The notes beneath the pieces are model-generated. The model was given only the letters and a program-made list of their open reading frames with translations, did no database searches and was not told the origin of the DNA. Source: Gemmatimonadota bacterium (lineage in GTDB: Bacteria; Gemmatimonadota; Gemmatimonadetes; Gemmatimonadales; GWC2-71-9). Taken from it: a stretch of 64,000 nt of DNA. Each line of letters opens with the position of its first letter. Within the stretch, counting starts at the first letter, position 1. This document shows, in pieces, positions 18,077 through 26,726 of this stretch. The position numbers and the translations under genes were made by a program. Where the stretch lies: assembly GCA_040388535.1 (NCBI GenBank), contig JAZKBR010000007.1:192862-256861 (forward strand), read 5' to 3'.

Positions 18077-19725
18077 GCCTCCGCTTTGTCCTGACGCTGC
18101 ACAGCCACCTGCCGTGGGTGCTGCATCACGGCCGCTGGCCGCACGGCTCCGACTGGATCTGCGAGGCGGCACTCGACACCTACCTGCCGCTGGTGCAGCT
18201 GCTCGACACGATGGAACGCGAGGGGATCGCAGCGCCGATCACCCTCGGGGTCACGCCGATTCTTGCGGCCCAGCTGGCGCACCCGTCGTTCGTCGAGGAA
18301 CTCGAGGCGTACTTCGCGCATCGGCTCCAGACCCTCGACGAGGCGCCCGATTCGCTGCGCGAGAGTGGCGACCACAACCTGCTGCCGCAGGTCGCGTTCT
18401 GGCGCTCCCATATCGAGGGATTGCAGGCCACCTGGCGACAGATTGACGGCAACCTGATTGCTGCCTTCCGCCATCACGCGGAGGCGGGCCGGATAGAACT
18501 GATCTCCTCGGCCGCGACGCACGGCTTCCTGCCGCTGCTCGCGCGGGATGAGAGCATCCGGCTGCAACTGCTCGCGGGCCGGGCAGAGCATCTGCGCCAG
18601 TTCGGCGAATTGCCGCAGGGCTGCTGGGTGCCCGAGTGTGCCTATCGTCCGCGCGGCCCGTGGCAACCGCTCCCTGCCGCACCGTACCAGCACGATCGCG
18701 CCGGTATCGAAGATCATCTGCGTTATGCCGGCTTCCGCTGGTTCTTCGTCGATGCTCATCTCGCGGAAGCGGGCGAAGCGTTCGAGGTCTATGAGGGAAA
18801 GGTGCGGCGCCGCGCGATGCCCGCGATGCGGCGCTCGCCATATCGCGCATACCAGGTCGGCACGCCACCGAGTGGTCGGCCGATTCACGTCCTGGTACGC
18901 GATCCGCAGACCACCACCCAGGTGTGGAGCCGCCATGGCGGCTATCCCGGCGACGGCAACTATCTCGAGTTCCACAAGATCCGCTACCCTGGCGGCCTCA
19001 AGCTCTGGTCAGTGACCGATACCGCTGCGGACCTCGGCGAAAAGCAGCCGTACCACCCGGAACGAGCCCGCGCGGCAGCGCTGCGCCACGCGGAACATTT
19101 CCGTACCCTGCTGCAAGCGGTGTCGGCAGCAGCACTGCGCGGTGATACTGCGATCGTCGCTCCCTTCGATACCGAACTGTTCGGCCACTGGTGGTTTGAA
19201 GGAGTCGATTTCCTGCACGACCTCTACCAGGAGATCGCGGCCCAGGGTGGTGTGCGTCCCGTCTCGGCCGGTCGTCTGCTACGCGAAGCGCCGCCCACCA
19301 CCGCGCTCCACCTGGGCGAAGGATCGTGGGGAGCGAATGGCGACTTCTCGAAGTGGCTGAATCCCGAGACCGAGTGGACCTGGGAGCGGCTCTGGCCACT
19401 CGAGGAACGCTTCTGGAACGCGGCGCCCGGGGCGCTCGCGCGGCCCGATCTCACGCCGATTCTGGAGCAGGCCGCTCGCGAGCTCTTGCTCCTCCAGTCA
19501 TCCGACTGGCAGTTCATCATCTCGACTGGTGCGGCCGGCGACTACGCCACGAAACGCTTCGTCGAACATTGCGAGGCGCTGGAGAGCCTGTTGCCCACGC
19601 TGGAACAGTTGCCCTGGAACATCGACGGCGCCCTGGCCCACGCGGCGGCGCTCCGACGGATTGACGGACCGTTCCCCGAGTTACTCGGGGCGATCGCAGC
19701 GGCTTCCGACATCACCGTCAGCTGA
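18073..19725 (+). CDS. GH57 1,4-alpha-glucan branching enzyme
   Basis: 550 residues from a GTG overlapping the glgA stop (GTGA). The start MSLRFVLTLHSHLPWVLHHG is the classical GH57 branching-enzyme N-terminus; longer in-frame starts lie inside glgA. Nucleophile E188 in WVPECAYRP and acid/base D366 in FDTELFGHWW match the spacing of thermophilic GH57 branching enzymes. A C-terminal helical domain (about 420-530) follows. It makes alpha-1,6 branches in glycogen, replacing the GH13 GlgB found in most bacteria. It sits between the synthase and two more GH57 enzymes. Confidence 0.92.
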   Translation: MSLRFVLTLHSHLPWVLHHGRWPHGSDWICEAALDTYLPLVQLLDTMEREGIAAPITLGVTPILAAQLAHPSFVEELEAYFAHRLQTLDEAPDSLRESGDHNLLPQVAFWRSHIEGLQATWRQIDGNLIAAFRHHAEAGRIELISSAATHGFLPLLARDESIRLQLLAGRAEHLRQFGELPQGCWVPECAYRPRGPWQPLPAAPYQHDRAGIEDHLRYAGFRWFFVDAHLAEAGEAFEVYEGKVRRRAMPAMRRSPYRAYQVGTPPSGRPIHVLVRDPQTTTQVWSRHGGYPGDGNYLEFHKIRYPGGLKLWSVTDTAADLGEKQPYHPERARAAALRHAEHFRTLLQAVSAAALRGDTAIVAPFDTELFGHWWFEGVDFLHDLYQEIAAQGGVRPVSAGRLLREAPPTTALHLGEGSWGANGDFSKWLNPETEWTWERLWPLEERFWNAAPGALARPDLTPILEQAARELLLLQSSDWQFIISTGAAGDYATKRFVEHCEALESLLPTLEQLPWNIDGALAHAAALRRIDGPFPELLGAIAAASDITVS

Positions 19726-19733
19726 CCTTCTCA

Positions 19734-21710
19734 ATGCGTCACATCGTCATCCACGGGCATTTCTACCAGCCCCCGCGCGAAGAACCATGGCTCGAACTCG
19801 TCCCCCGCGAACCGACTGCCCTCCCCGACCACGACTGGAACGAGCGCATCACCCGTGAGTGCTATGCGCCACTGGCTCACGCCCGAGTGCTGGATGATGC
19901 TGGTCGGCTGCGGCGCGTGCTCAATGCCTATGCGTGGTGCTCATTCAATGTGGGCGCGACGCTCTACCGCTGGTTCGATGAGCACGCGCCAGAAGTAGGC
20001 GCCGCCTTCCAGGCCGGCGATGCCGCGTCACGCCAGCGGGTCGGGTTCGGCAATGCTATCGCGATGCCGTATCACCACATCATCATGCCGCTCGCCTCGC
20101 GTCGCGACAAACTCACCGAAGTCCGCTGGGGCATCCGTGATTTCCGGGCGCGCTTCGGACGCGATCCCGAGGGGATGTGGCTGCCCGAAACCGCCGTCGA
20201 TCACGACACGCTCGACGTCCTCGCGGCCGAAGGAATCCGCTTCACCGTTCTCGCCCCGCACCAGCTGGAGACGCCGCCGCAGCACGGTCGTCCGGGCTTG
20301 TGGCGTGGCGAGAACGGTCGTGAACTCGCGATCTTCAGTTACAACGGGGTAATGGCGCATGAGGTTGCCTTCGGCGACACGTTGAGCAATGCCGAGCGAT
20401 GGGAAGCGGAACTGCACCAGACTCCGCTGGCGGACGATGGCGGCCCTTCGATCACGGCGATCGCAACCGACGGCGAGACCTTCGGACATCATCGACGCTT
20501 CGGTGACCTCGCACTCGCCTCGCTGATTGATCGCCTCGAGCGCGATGCGCCAGGCGAGATGACCAACTATTCGGCGCTTCTCGCAGCGTACCCTCCGCGC
20601 CTCGATGTCACTCTGGTCGAGAACACCTCGTGGAGCTGCCTGCACGGCATCGAACGCTGGCGCATCGATTGTGGCTGCCGGATGGACCCCACCACCAATC
20701 AGGCGTGGCGCGCTCCCTTGCGCGCGGCGCTCGAGGTGCTGGCGCAGGGGGTCCACGCCGTCGCCGAGAGCGCCTGGCCCGCCGATGCCGGCAATCTCTG
20801 GGAGGCACGCGACGCCGCGGGTCCTGACCTTGCTGGCGTCGCACACCTGCCGGTCCTCGCGCGTCGACTCCTCGAGGCCGAGCGACACGCGCTGGCGATG
20901 TTCACCTCCTGCGGCTGGTTCTTCGACGACATCGCGCGGATCGAACCGCGGATCGACTTGCGCCACGCCGCGCGCGCCATCGAATTCCTGCCGCACTCGC
21001 TCCACCAGCCGCTCGAGACCGCGCTTCTCTCAGCCCTCGGGCGCGCCATCAGCAACGACCCCACCAAGGGCGATGGGGTGGCGATCTGGTTCCGTGATGT
21101 GCTCGCCGAGGCAGATGGCCCGGCCCGCCTCGCGGCCGGACTCGCCGCGTTGCGCGATGTCCGCCCGGATGCCCTTGATGACCTCGACCTCCCTTCGCAT
21201 ACCTGGCGACTCGAAGGCGACGAGATCGTGACGCATCATCGCACCACCGGTCGTGAGTATCGCTGGCAGGCCGAGACCGAGACCCTCGGTGTCGTTCCGA
21301 TCCTGGCGCGCGTGCATCCGCTCGATGAGCCATACAAGGACGACCGCACCATTCCGATCAGCGCATACCCTGGTCCGGTGCGCACCCTGCTCCTGCAGGT
21401 GGCGCGGCCGATGGTCTTCGAGGCCACCCTGTCGCCACTACAACGTGACCAGCTGCGCGACGGCATCTTCGACCATGATTCCGCTCGCCTGCTTGCACTC
21501 GCCGGCGCCTGGGCCCTGATCGACCGCGATGGCGTCGAGGACGCCGGCATCGTGCTCCATGCCGTGCTCGATCTCTACGACCTCGACGAAATCTTCATTC
21601 CGGACGATGTTCGCGTCGAGGCGTTCGAACGGCTGAGCGGCCATCCAGCGAGCGCGGCGCGGACCACGCTGGCGACCCGACTCTCGCTCGCGCTGCCGGA
21701 CGCGCCGTGA
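19734..21710 (+). CDS. GH57-family protein with DUF3536 domain
   Basis: 658 residues, ATG eight bases after the branching enzyme stop. The N-terminal half has GH57 signs: IHGHFYQPPRE at the start, the nucleophile-like WLPETAVD, and ITAIATDGETFGHH, which supplies an acid/base-like Asp. The C-terminal half (about 380-640) is the DUF3536 type (VGATLYRWF...EFLPHSLHQPLE...). The family occurs beside glycogen genes, but its exact reaction is not established; an alpha-glucan hydrolase or transferase is likely. It lies between a branching enzyme and a glucanotransferase and its stop overlaps the next start. Confidence 0.85.
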   Translation: MRHIVIHGHFYQPPREEPWLELVPREPTALPDHDWNERITRECYAPLAHARVLDDAGRLRRVLNAYAWCSFNVGATLYRWFDEHAPEVGAAFQAGDAASRQRVGFGNAIAMPYHHIIMPLASRRDKLTEVRWGIRDFRARFGRDPEGMWLPETAVDHDTLDVLAAEGIRFTVLAPHQLETPPQHGRPGLWRGENGRELAIFSYNGVMAHEVAFGDTLSNAERWEAELHQTPLADDGGPSITAIATDGETFGHHRRFGDLALASLIDRLERDAPGEMTNYSALLAAYPPRLDVTLVENTSWSCLHGIERWRIDCGCRMDPTTNQAWRAPLRAALEVLAQGVHAVAESAWPADAGNLWEARDAAGPDLAGVAHLPVLARRLLEAERHALAMFTSCGWFFDDIARIEPRIDLRHAARAIEFLPHSLHQPLETALLSALGRAISNDPTKGDGVAIWFRDVLAEADGPARLAAGLAALRDVRPDALDDLDLPSHTWRLEGDEIVTHHRTTGREYRWQAETETLGVVPILARVHPLDEPYKDDRTIPISAYPGPVRTLLLQVARPMVFEATLSPLQRDQLRDGIFDHDSARLLALAGAWALIDRDGVEDAGIVLHAVLDLYDLDEIFIPDDVRVEAFERLSGHPASAARTTLATRLSLALPDAP

Positions 21711-23653
21711 GCGCGCCGCTCCGCTTCTGCTTCGGCCTGCATCTGCACCAGCCGGTAGGGAATTTCCGGTCGGTGTTCGAACAGCATCTCGATGAGGTGT
21801 ATCGCCCGTTGCTGCGCGCCCTGATGGCCGGGGAAGCGTGGCCGGTCGCCCTGCATCTCTCGGGTCCGCTGCTCGAGTGGTTTGACGACAACGCGCCCGA
21901 GTTCGTCGACGAAATCGGCCGGTACGTGGCCGATGGGCATCTCGAGCTGCTCGCTGCGGGGCACGATGAGCCGATCCTCGCGGTCTTGCCGCGGGCCGAT
22001 CGGATCGAGCAGGTCCTCCGGCATCGCGAACATCTCGTTCGACGCTTCGGCGCCGTGGCGAGCGGCCTCTGGCTCACCGAGCGCGTCTGGGAGCCCACGC
22101 TACCCGAAGAACTCGCTGCCGCCGGCATTCGGTTCGCGATTGTCGACGATCGGCATTTCGTCGTCAGCGGCTTCGCGCGCGAGCAGCTGCATCAGCATTT
22201 TCTGACGGAATCCGGTGGCCACCGGCTGGCACTCTTCCCGATCGACGAGAAGCTCCGCTACCTGGTGCCGTTCCGCCCGCCGGAGGAGCTTGCAGCGTAC
22301 TTGCGCTCGCTCCGCGCCGACGGCCACCAGCTCGCGGTGCTCGCCGACGATGGCGAAAAATTCGGCGGCTGGCCCGGCACTCGGCAGTGGGTCTACGCCG
22401 ATGGCTGGATGGAGCGCTTCCTCGCGACGCTTCGCGAACTGCGAGAAAGTGGCGAGGTCATCCTGTCACGCTTCGAGGATGCGCTCGACGCGACGCCGTC
22501 GGGCGGGCTCGCCTATCTGCCGTCGGCCTCGTACCGCGAGATGGAAGGTTGGTCGCTTCCACCCGTCCCATCGCGTGCATTGCTGCGGCTCGAAGATGAG
22601 TGGGGACCGAGCCGGCTGGCGGGAATCGAAGGCGGCCTGTTGCGCGGCTCGCACTGGCGGAACTTTCTGGTGAAGTACCCCGAGTCCAACCGGATGCACA
22701 AACTGATGCTCGCGCTCTCGGCGCTCTGTCGCGATCGCGGCGAGCCGGTCGAGGCCAGACGTGCCATCGGGAGAGCCCAGTGCAACGACGCCTACTGGCA
22801 TGGCGTCTTTGGTGGCCTCTACCTCGATTTTCTTCGCGGCGCCATCTGGCACCAGTTGGCCACGGCCGAGAGCCTCCTTCGTGTCGGCGAACCACTCGCC
22901 GCCGAATCGTTGGATCTCGATGCCGACGGCCATCCGGAACTCTGGATCCACTCGTCCCGGCTCAGCGCACTCGTGGCACCGCATCGCGGCGGCGCCGTGG
23001 AGTTCCTCCTCGACCTCGATGCCCGCGAGAACCTGCTCAATGCGATGACCCGTCACGAAGAGGCGTATCACGTGACGGTCACGACGGTCACGCACGGGGC
23101 GGTTGAGCCGGTGCTCCACGATGTCGCAGGAGCACCGTCGATCCACGATCTCGAAGCGCTCACCGAGCGACCGCCGATTGATCGCGAGACGCGAGCGATG
23201 TTCGTCGACCGGTTGATCGCCGCCACCTCAACACGTGATGACTTCATTGCCGGCACGGTTCCGGTCCTCCACTCGTGGGCCGTGGCGACGCTCGCCGCGA
23301 GCTGGCAGGTCGACCCGGATGCGGTGTCGGTCGAGCTGACGTGTAATGACCTGGCGAAACGCCTGCGGTTCGACGCCGACGGCACCGTGCATTGCGACTG
23401 GCAATGGCTTGCCCCCGACGAGCATCGCTCGACCGGGGGCTGGTTTGCCACAGAAATCTCCATGTCCGCCCCACTCGAGATCGAGGCGCCCGGCGCGGAA
23501 CGCTGGGAGTACCCGATCGAAACCGTCGCCAAGAGCGAGCGCGGCTTCGACCGGACCGTTCAGGGGACAGCGGTGGTGCTGCGCTGGCCCCTGAGCGCCG
23601 GCCAGGCCAGCGTCACGGCACGACGTCCGGCCGCTTCGGCGCCAGCTTCATGA
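21707..23653 (+). CDS. GH57 4-alpha-glucanotransferase / alpha-amylase
   Basis: 648 residues, GTG start in a GTGA overlap. N-terminus LRFCFGLHLHQPVGNF; nucleophile E125 (WLTERVWEP) and acid/base D214-D215 (LADDGEKFGGWPGTRQWVY) lie at almost the positions known for the Thermococcus litoralis enzyme, which is also about 659 residues. The middle and C-terminal parts resemble the DUF1925/DUF1926 domains of that enzyme. It should disproportionate maltodextrins, feeding the phosphorylase and the branching enzyme. Last gene of the glycogen operon; its final 41 bases overlap the end of the convergent gene. Confidence 0.92.
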   Translation: MSAPLRFCFGLHLHQPVGNFRSVFEQHLDEVYRPLLRALMAGEAWPVALHLSGPLLEWFDDNAPEFVDEIGRYVADGHLELLAAGHDEPILAVLPRADRIEQVLRHREHLVRRFGAVASGLWLTERVWEPTLPEELAAAGIRFAIVDDRHFVVSGFAREQLHQHFLTESGGHRLALFPIDEKLRYLVPFRPPEELAAYLRSLRADGHQLAVLADDGEKFGGWPGTRQWVYADGWMERFLATLRELRESGEVILSRFEDALDATPSGGLAYLPSASYREMEGWSLPPVPSRALLRLEDEWGPSRLAGIEGGLLRGSHWRNFLVKYPESNRMHKLMLALSALCRDRGEPVEARRAIGRAQCNDAYWHGVFGGLYLDFLRGAIWHQLATAESLLRVGEPLAAESLDLDADGHPELWIHSSRLSALVAPHRGGAVEFLLDLDARENLLNAMTRHEEAYHVTVTTVTHGAVEPVLHDVAGAPSIHDLEALTERPPIDRETRAMFVDRLIAATSTRDDFIAGTVPVLHSWAVATLAASWQVDPDAVSVELTCNDLAKRLRFDADGTVHCDWQWLAPDEHRSTGGWFATEISMSAPLEIEAPGAERWEYPIETVAKSERGFDRTVQGTAVVLRWPLSAGQASVTARRPAASAPAS

Positions 23654-25565
23654 TCCAGAGCCCCGTATTGATGTCGGGGACGAAGATCACGCCATTCTTG
23701 ACCACCGCACCCCACGCAAAAGTTGCCCGCGGACGCATGCCAAGCGAGTCCGACGTGAGCATCCACGACATCTCTCGCCCCTGACGCAGCAGGTCGCCCT
23801 TTAGCTCGCCGCTGACATCGAGCACTCGCGCCCCACCCTGATAATTGCCCAGGTAGAGTGAGTCGCCCTCGACCCAGATGTTGTGCACCCCACCATCAGT
23901 CGGCTCGTACCACGCGACCAGCTTCGGCTTCTCGATGTTCGTCACATCGATGACCTGCAGACGTCCGAAGGTGAGATTGTTGCCGTCCTTCAGCCCTTCC
24001 ATCTGCTTCTCGGCGTAGACCTCATCACCAATGAAGACATAGTTCTTGTGACGCCAGGCGGTGTGAGTGCCGCGGGCGCCGAGGCCGTAGAGCTGCTCCA
24101 CCCGCGAGTAGAGCCGGTTCAGGTCGTACTTGAACTGCGACACGAGGACCGGCTTCTCGGGCGATCCGCCCTTGATCCCGTTGCCGACATCGAGAATGAT
24201 CAGGCCGTCGTTCCAGTACGAGAGATAGGCCAGTCCGTCGAGCACCATCACGTCGTGGACATAGCGACCGGCCACGGTCTGCTGCGCTTCCCAGCGACCG
24301 GCCTCCCGGGGATGAAGCGGATCACGAATATCGATGACCCGGATCGACCCGGTCGCGTCGTCAGTGACGTAGGCGTATCCCTTGGCGACATACGACGAGT
24401 GCGCACCACCAGAGAGCGTCGCGGTGTACTCCGAAATCGGCTTCGGGTGGCAGGCGTTCGAGGCATCGAAGACGACAATGCCGTTCTTGCGATCCGACGC
24501 GCCCTCACGCGAGAAGACGCCGTACTTGCCATCCTCCGTCGTCATCACGTCGTTGACGATGCGAGCATTCGTCATCATCGAGTCGACGATCTTCGGCGCG
24601 CCCGGATTCGAGACATCGATGGCGTAGACCCGGTCGGCAATCGTGCTCAGGTAGGCGCACTGCCCGTTCGGATGCACCCAGACTTCGGCGGTCGAGAACT
24701 TCAGCGGCACCCGGCCCAGCACCTGCAAGCCACGCCCGACATCGCGCAGGGAGACCTCGACCAGCGCTTCGGCCTGCTGTCCGGCGGCCGAGGCGATCAC
24801 CGTGTACTGCCCGGGCACTTCGGCGACGAAGTGACCGTCGGTGCCGATCATCGCAGTGCCGGTCGCGCTCTGGGCGCTCCACGAAATCGCCGCGTCGCTG
24901 ATGGCTTTCCCGCTGGCATCCTTGAGCGAGGCGACGAAGCGGATGACATCCCCCGCGCGTACGGCAGAGCGCGCCGGGGTCAGTGCCAGCTTCACCCCTG
25001 CCCCGCTCACGACCTGGATCGGCTGCTCAAGGCGGGCCGGCCCGCTGGTCGCAATCACCGACGCCCGGCCCGGCGCCACGGCACGCGCAAGACCATCGGC
25101 AGAGACGGCGAGCACACCAGGATTGCTTGACGCGAAGGTGACCTTGTCGTAGCGGATGTCGTTCTGTTTCGAGTACGGCGTCGCGGTGAGAGTGAAGCGC
25201 GTGCCCACCACCGCACGAGTCGGCGTCGGCTCCATCACGATGGTCGCTGGCGGCGCCGGCAATACCGTGATCCGCGAGAACGCGGTGACCTGACCGCCAC
25301 CGGCCTTCGGCGTCACCGCAGTGACCGTGATCTTTCCGGCGTACCCCGCGACCACCAGCCCGGTCGAATCCACACTCCCTTCATCGCCGCCGGTGAAGTA
25401 GAAGATCGGCGCGTTCGGCAGCGGCTTCCCCGCGGCATCGAACGCCTTCCCCGACACCTTCACGGTCTGTCCGACCTGCACCTGCGCCGCAGCGGGGGTG
25501 ACTTCGAGTCGAACCGCCTGCGGCGGCGTCTGTTGCATCAAGGCACCCAGTACCAGAAACAGCAT
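23613..25565 (-). CDS. Exported LVIVD-repeat propeller with Ig-like N-terminal domains
   Basis: 650 residues. The ATG at 25565 is chosen because GGAGGA stands just upstream; a TTG at 25583 is open but precedes that site. After a signal peptide come three Ig-like domains (about 20-105, 110-190, 195-275; QVGQTVKVSGKAFDAAGKPLPNAPI is the first Big-type strand set). The C-terminal half carries LVIVD-type blades (VYAIDVSNPGAPKIVDS, IRVIDIRDPLHPREAG, LIILDVGNGIK, LQVIDVTNIEKPKLV). Probably a surface protein that displays a propeller; the ligand is unknown. Follows an outer-membrane barrel gene after 36 bases on the same strand. Confidence 0.85.
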   Translation of the reverse strand: MLFLVLGALMQQTPPQAVRLEVTPAAAQVQVGQTVKVSGKAFDAAGKPLPNAPIFYFTGGDEGSVDSTGLVVAGYAGKITVTAVTPKAGGGQVTAFSRITVLPAPPATIVMEPTPTRAVVGTRFTLTATPYSKQNDIRYDKVTFASSNPGVLAVSADGLARAVAPGRASVIATSGPARLEQPIQVVSGAGVKLALTPARSAVRAGDVIRFVASLKDASGKAISDAAISWSAQSATGTAMIGTDGHFVAEVPGQYTVIASAAGQQAEALVEVSLRDVGRGLQVLGRVPLKFSTAEVWVHPNGQCAYLSTIADRVYAIDVSNPGAPKIVDSMMTNARIVNDVMTTEDGKYGVFSREGASDRKNGIVVFDASNACHPKPISEYTATLSGGAHSSYVAKGYAYVTDDATGSIRVIDIRDPLHPREAGRWEAQQTVAGRYVHDVMVLDGLAYLSYWNDGLIILDVGNGIKGGSPEKPVLVSQFKYDLNRLYSRVEQLYGLGARGTHTAWRHKNYVFIGDEVYAEKQMEGLKDGNNLTFGRLQVIDVTNIEKPKLVAWYEPTDGGVHNIWVEGDSLYLGNYQGGARVLDVSGELKGDLLRQGREMSWMLTSDSLGMRPRATFAWGAVVKNGVIFVPDINTGLWIMKLAPKRPDVVP

Positions 25566-25568
25566 CTT

Positions 25569-25574
25569 TCCTCC
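25569..25574 (-). promoter_or_regulatory. Shine-Dalgarno GGAGGA deciding the start at 25565
   Basis: GGAGGA on the minus strand ends three bases before the ATG at 25565 and lies inside the extended frame that begins with TTG at 25583. This favours the ATG. Confidence 0.65.
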
Positions 25575-25601
25575 AGGGTTCAAGCAGGTGAAGCGGGTAG
25601 A

Positions 25602-26711
25602 TCAACGACGACGGAGCGCCACGTCGATCGGCGCACGAACAACCACTCGGTACGACAGTTCCCACGGCGTGCCGAAGAAGGCGACGCTCTTTTCGTGATC
25701 AATCCGGTGCCAGCGTACTTCGGCATCGAGGGTGACGCCCCCCTCCACCGGGGTGCGATGCAGCACGCCGATCTCGGTATAGGTGCGGTGCGAGCGATAG
25801 AAGTTCGGGTCGTGTCCGGTCGAGTTGTAGTTGTTGTCGCCGGCATCACCGCTGAAGTCCTTGCCGATCCAGTGCAACGCGAAGAGTTCGGTGCGCCGCA
25901 ACGGCGTGACCCCAGCCCGGAGCCAGGTGCCATGGCCGTTTTTCGGTCGGTCGACCGGGTACTCCGGATCAATGTGCCCGTTGCTGAAGAACTGCCACGC
26001 GGCAAGCGACGACTCGCCCAGGTGATCGATCCGGCGATGCAGTGTGGCGCCAAACGCCGTCACCCGGTTGTTGCTGGTCGTCACGCCGGCATTGTAGAGC
26101 TGACCACCACGATGATACCAGAGGTGCTGCCCCTGAAGCGCGAGCCAGTCGGTGGCATCGAGCCGCGCCGTGACCCCGACCTCGAACTGTTCTCGCTGCG
26201 ACGGGGTGTTGAGCTTTTGCCAGTTGACCCAGCTCTCGCCGCGGAAGGCTCCCCGGGTCTCGATGTACTGCAGGCCGTACTCCACCGGCGTGGTGAGCTC
26301 GCGCGTGGTCACCATGATCGGCTCGAGAAGTCCGTGCCGTCGCACCGTCTCGAGGGAGCCGAGGACCGCCTGCGAGTGCCGGGTGGCGTAGCGAAAGGAG
26401 AGCAGCGGCTTCACCGAATCGGTGAACTGCTCCGACCCCCACCGCCGGTCAGCGAAGAGCCCCACCCGCACTTCGGTCCGGCGGCCGGTGGACGCCTCGA
26501 TCCAGCTCGAGAGCTGCCCCCCGAGGATGGTCTCGCCGACCCGATACGAGGTGAAGAATTCGGTGTTGTCTCCGTAGAAGACCGCCCGGGTTCGCCAGTC
26601 GATCCGTTGCGCGGCCAGTGGCACGACGGCAACCAGCGACAGGGTGGCGGCGAGCGGAACGAGTGCCAGGGGACGAATGGAGACCTCACGGCGGGAATGG
26701 GGGCGAGCCAC
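25602..26711 (-). CDS. Exported protein, predicted outer-membrane beta-barrel
   Basis: 369 residues from the GTG at 26711, giving the n-region MARPHSRREVSIRP followed by a hydrophobic stretch and VPLAAQ cleavage. The frame stays open upstream but only antisense to the AguB gene. The mature part is rich in alternating polar/aromatic strands (SWVNWQKL, WLALQGQHLWYH, LAAWQFFSNGH, ELFALHWIGKDF) and ends WELSYRVVVRAPIDVALRRR, as in barrel proteins. I cannot assign a named family. It is the first gene of a pair with the LVIVD protein, so it could anchor or export it (inference). Only 15 bases separate its start from the divergent aguB start. Confidence 0.7.
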   Translation of the reverse strand: MARPHSRREVSIRPLALVPLAATLSLVAVVPLAAQRIDWRTRAVFYGDNTEFFTSYRVGETILGGQLSSWIEASTGRRTEVRVGLFADRRWGSEQFTDSVKPLLSFRYATRHSQAVLGSLETVRRHGLLEPIMVTTRELTTPVEYGLQYIETRGAFRGESWVNWQKLNTPSQREQFEVGVTARLDATDWLALQGQHLWYHRGGQLYNAGVTTSNNRVTAFGATLHRRIDHLGESSLAAWQFFSNGHIDPEYPVDRPKNGHGTWLRAGVTPLRRTELFALHWIGKDFSGDAGDNNYNSTGHDPNFYRSHRTYTEIGVLHRTPVEGGVTLDAEVRWHRIDHEKSVAFFGTPWELSYRVVVRAPIDVALRRR

Positions 26712-26717
26712 TATTTT
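26712..26717. promoter_or_regulatory. Shared -10 box in a 15-base divergent intergenic region
   Basis: TATTTT on the plus strand ends nine bases before the AguB ATG; its complement (TAAAAT, one base further along) ends one or two bases before the minus-strand GTG at 26711. No Shine-Dalgarno sequence fits in the gap. Both genes would be leaderless or nearly so. Confidence 0.4.
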
Positions 26718-26726
26718 AGTGCCCCT

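Noticed and set aside
16481-18172. Long minus-strand open frame (563 codons) opposite glgA
   Set aside because: Shadow of the synthase gene; no start signal or recognisable domain.
23613-23653. Frameshift or fusion at the 41-base overlap of the glucanotransferase and LVIVD genes
   Set aside because: Both reading frames are intact to normal family ends; tail-to-tail overlaps are common in dense genomes.
25533-26726. About 400 extra residues upstream of the AguB start in the same frame
   Set aside because: That stretch is antisense to the exported barrel gene and has no nitrilase sequence; the family starts at the ATG at 26727.
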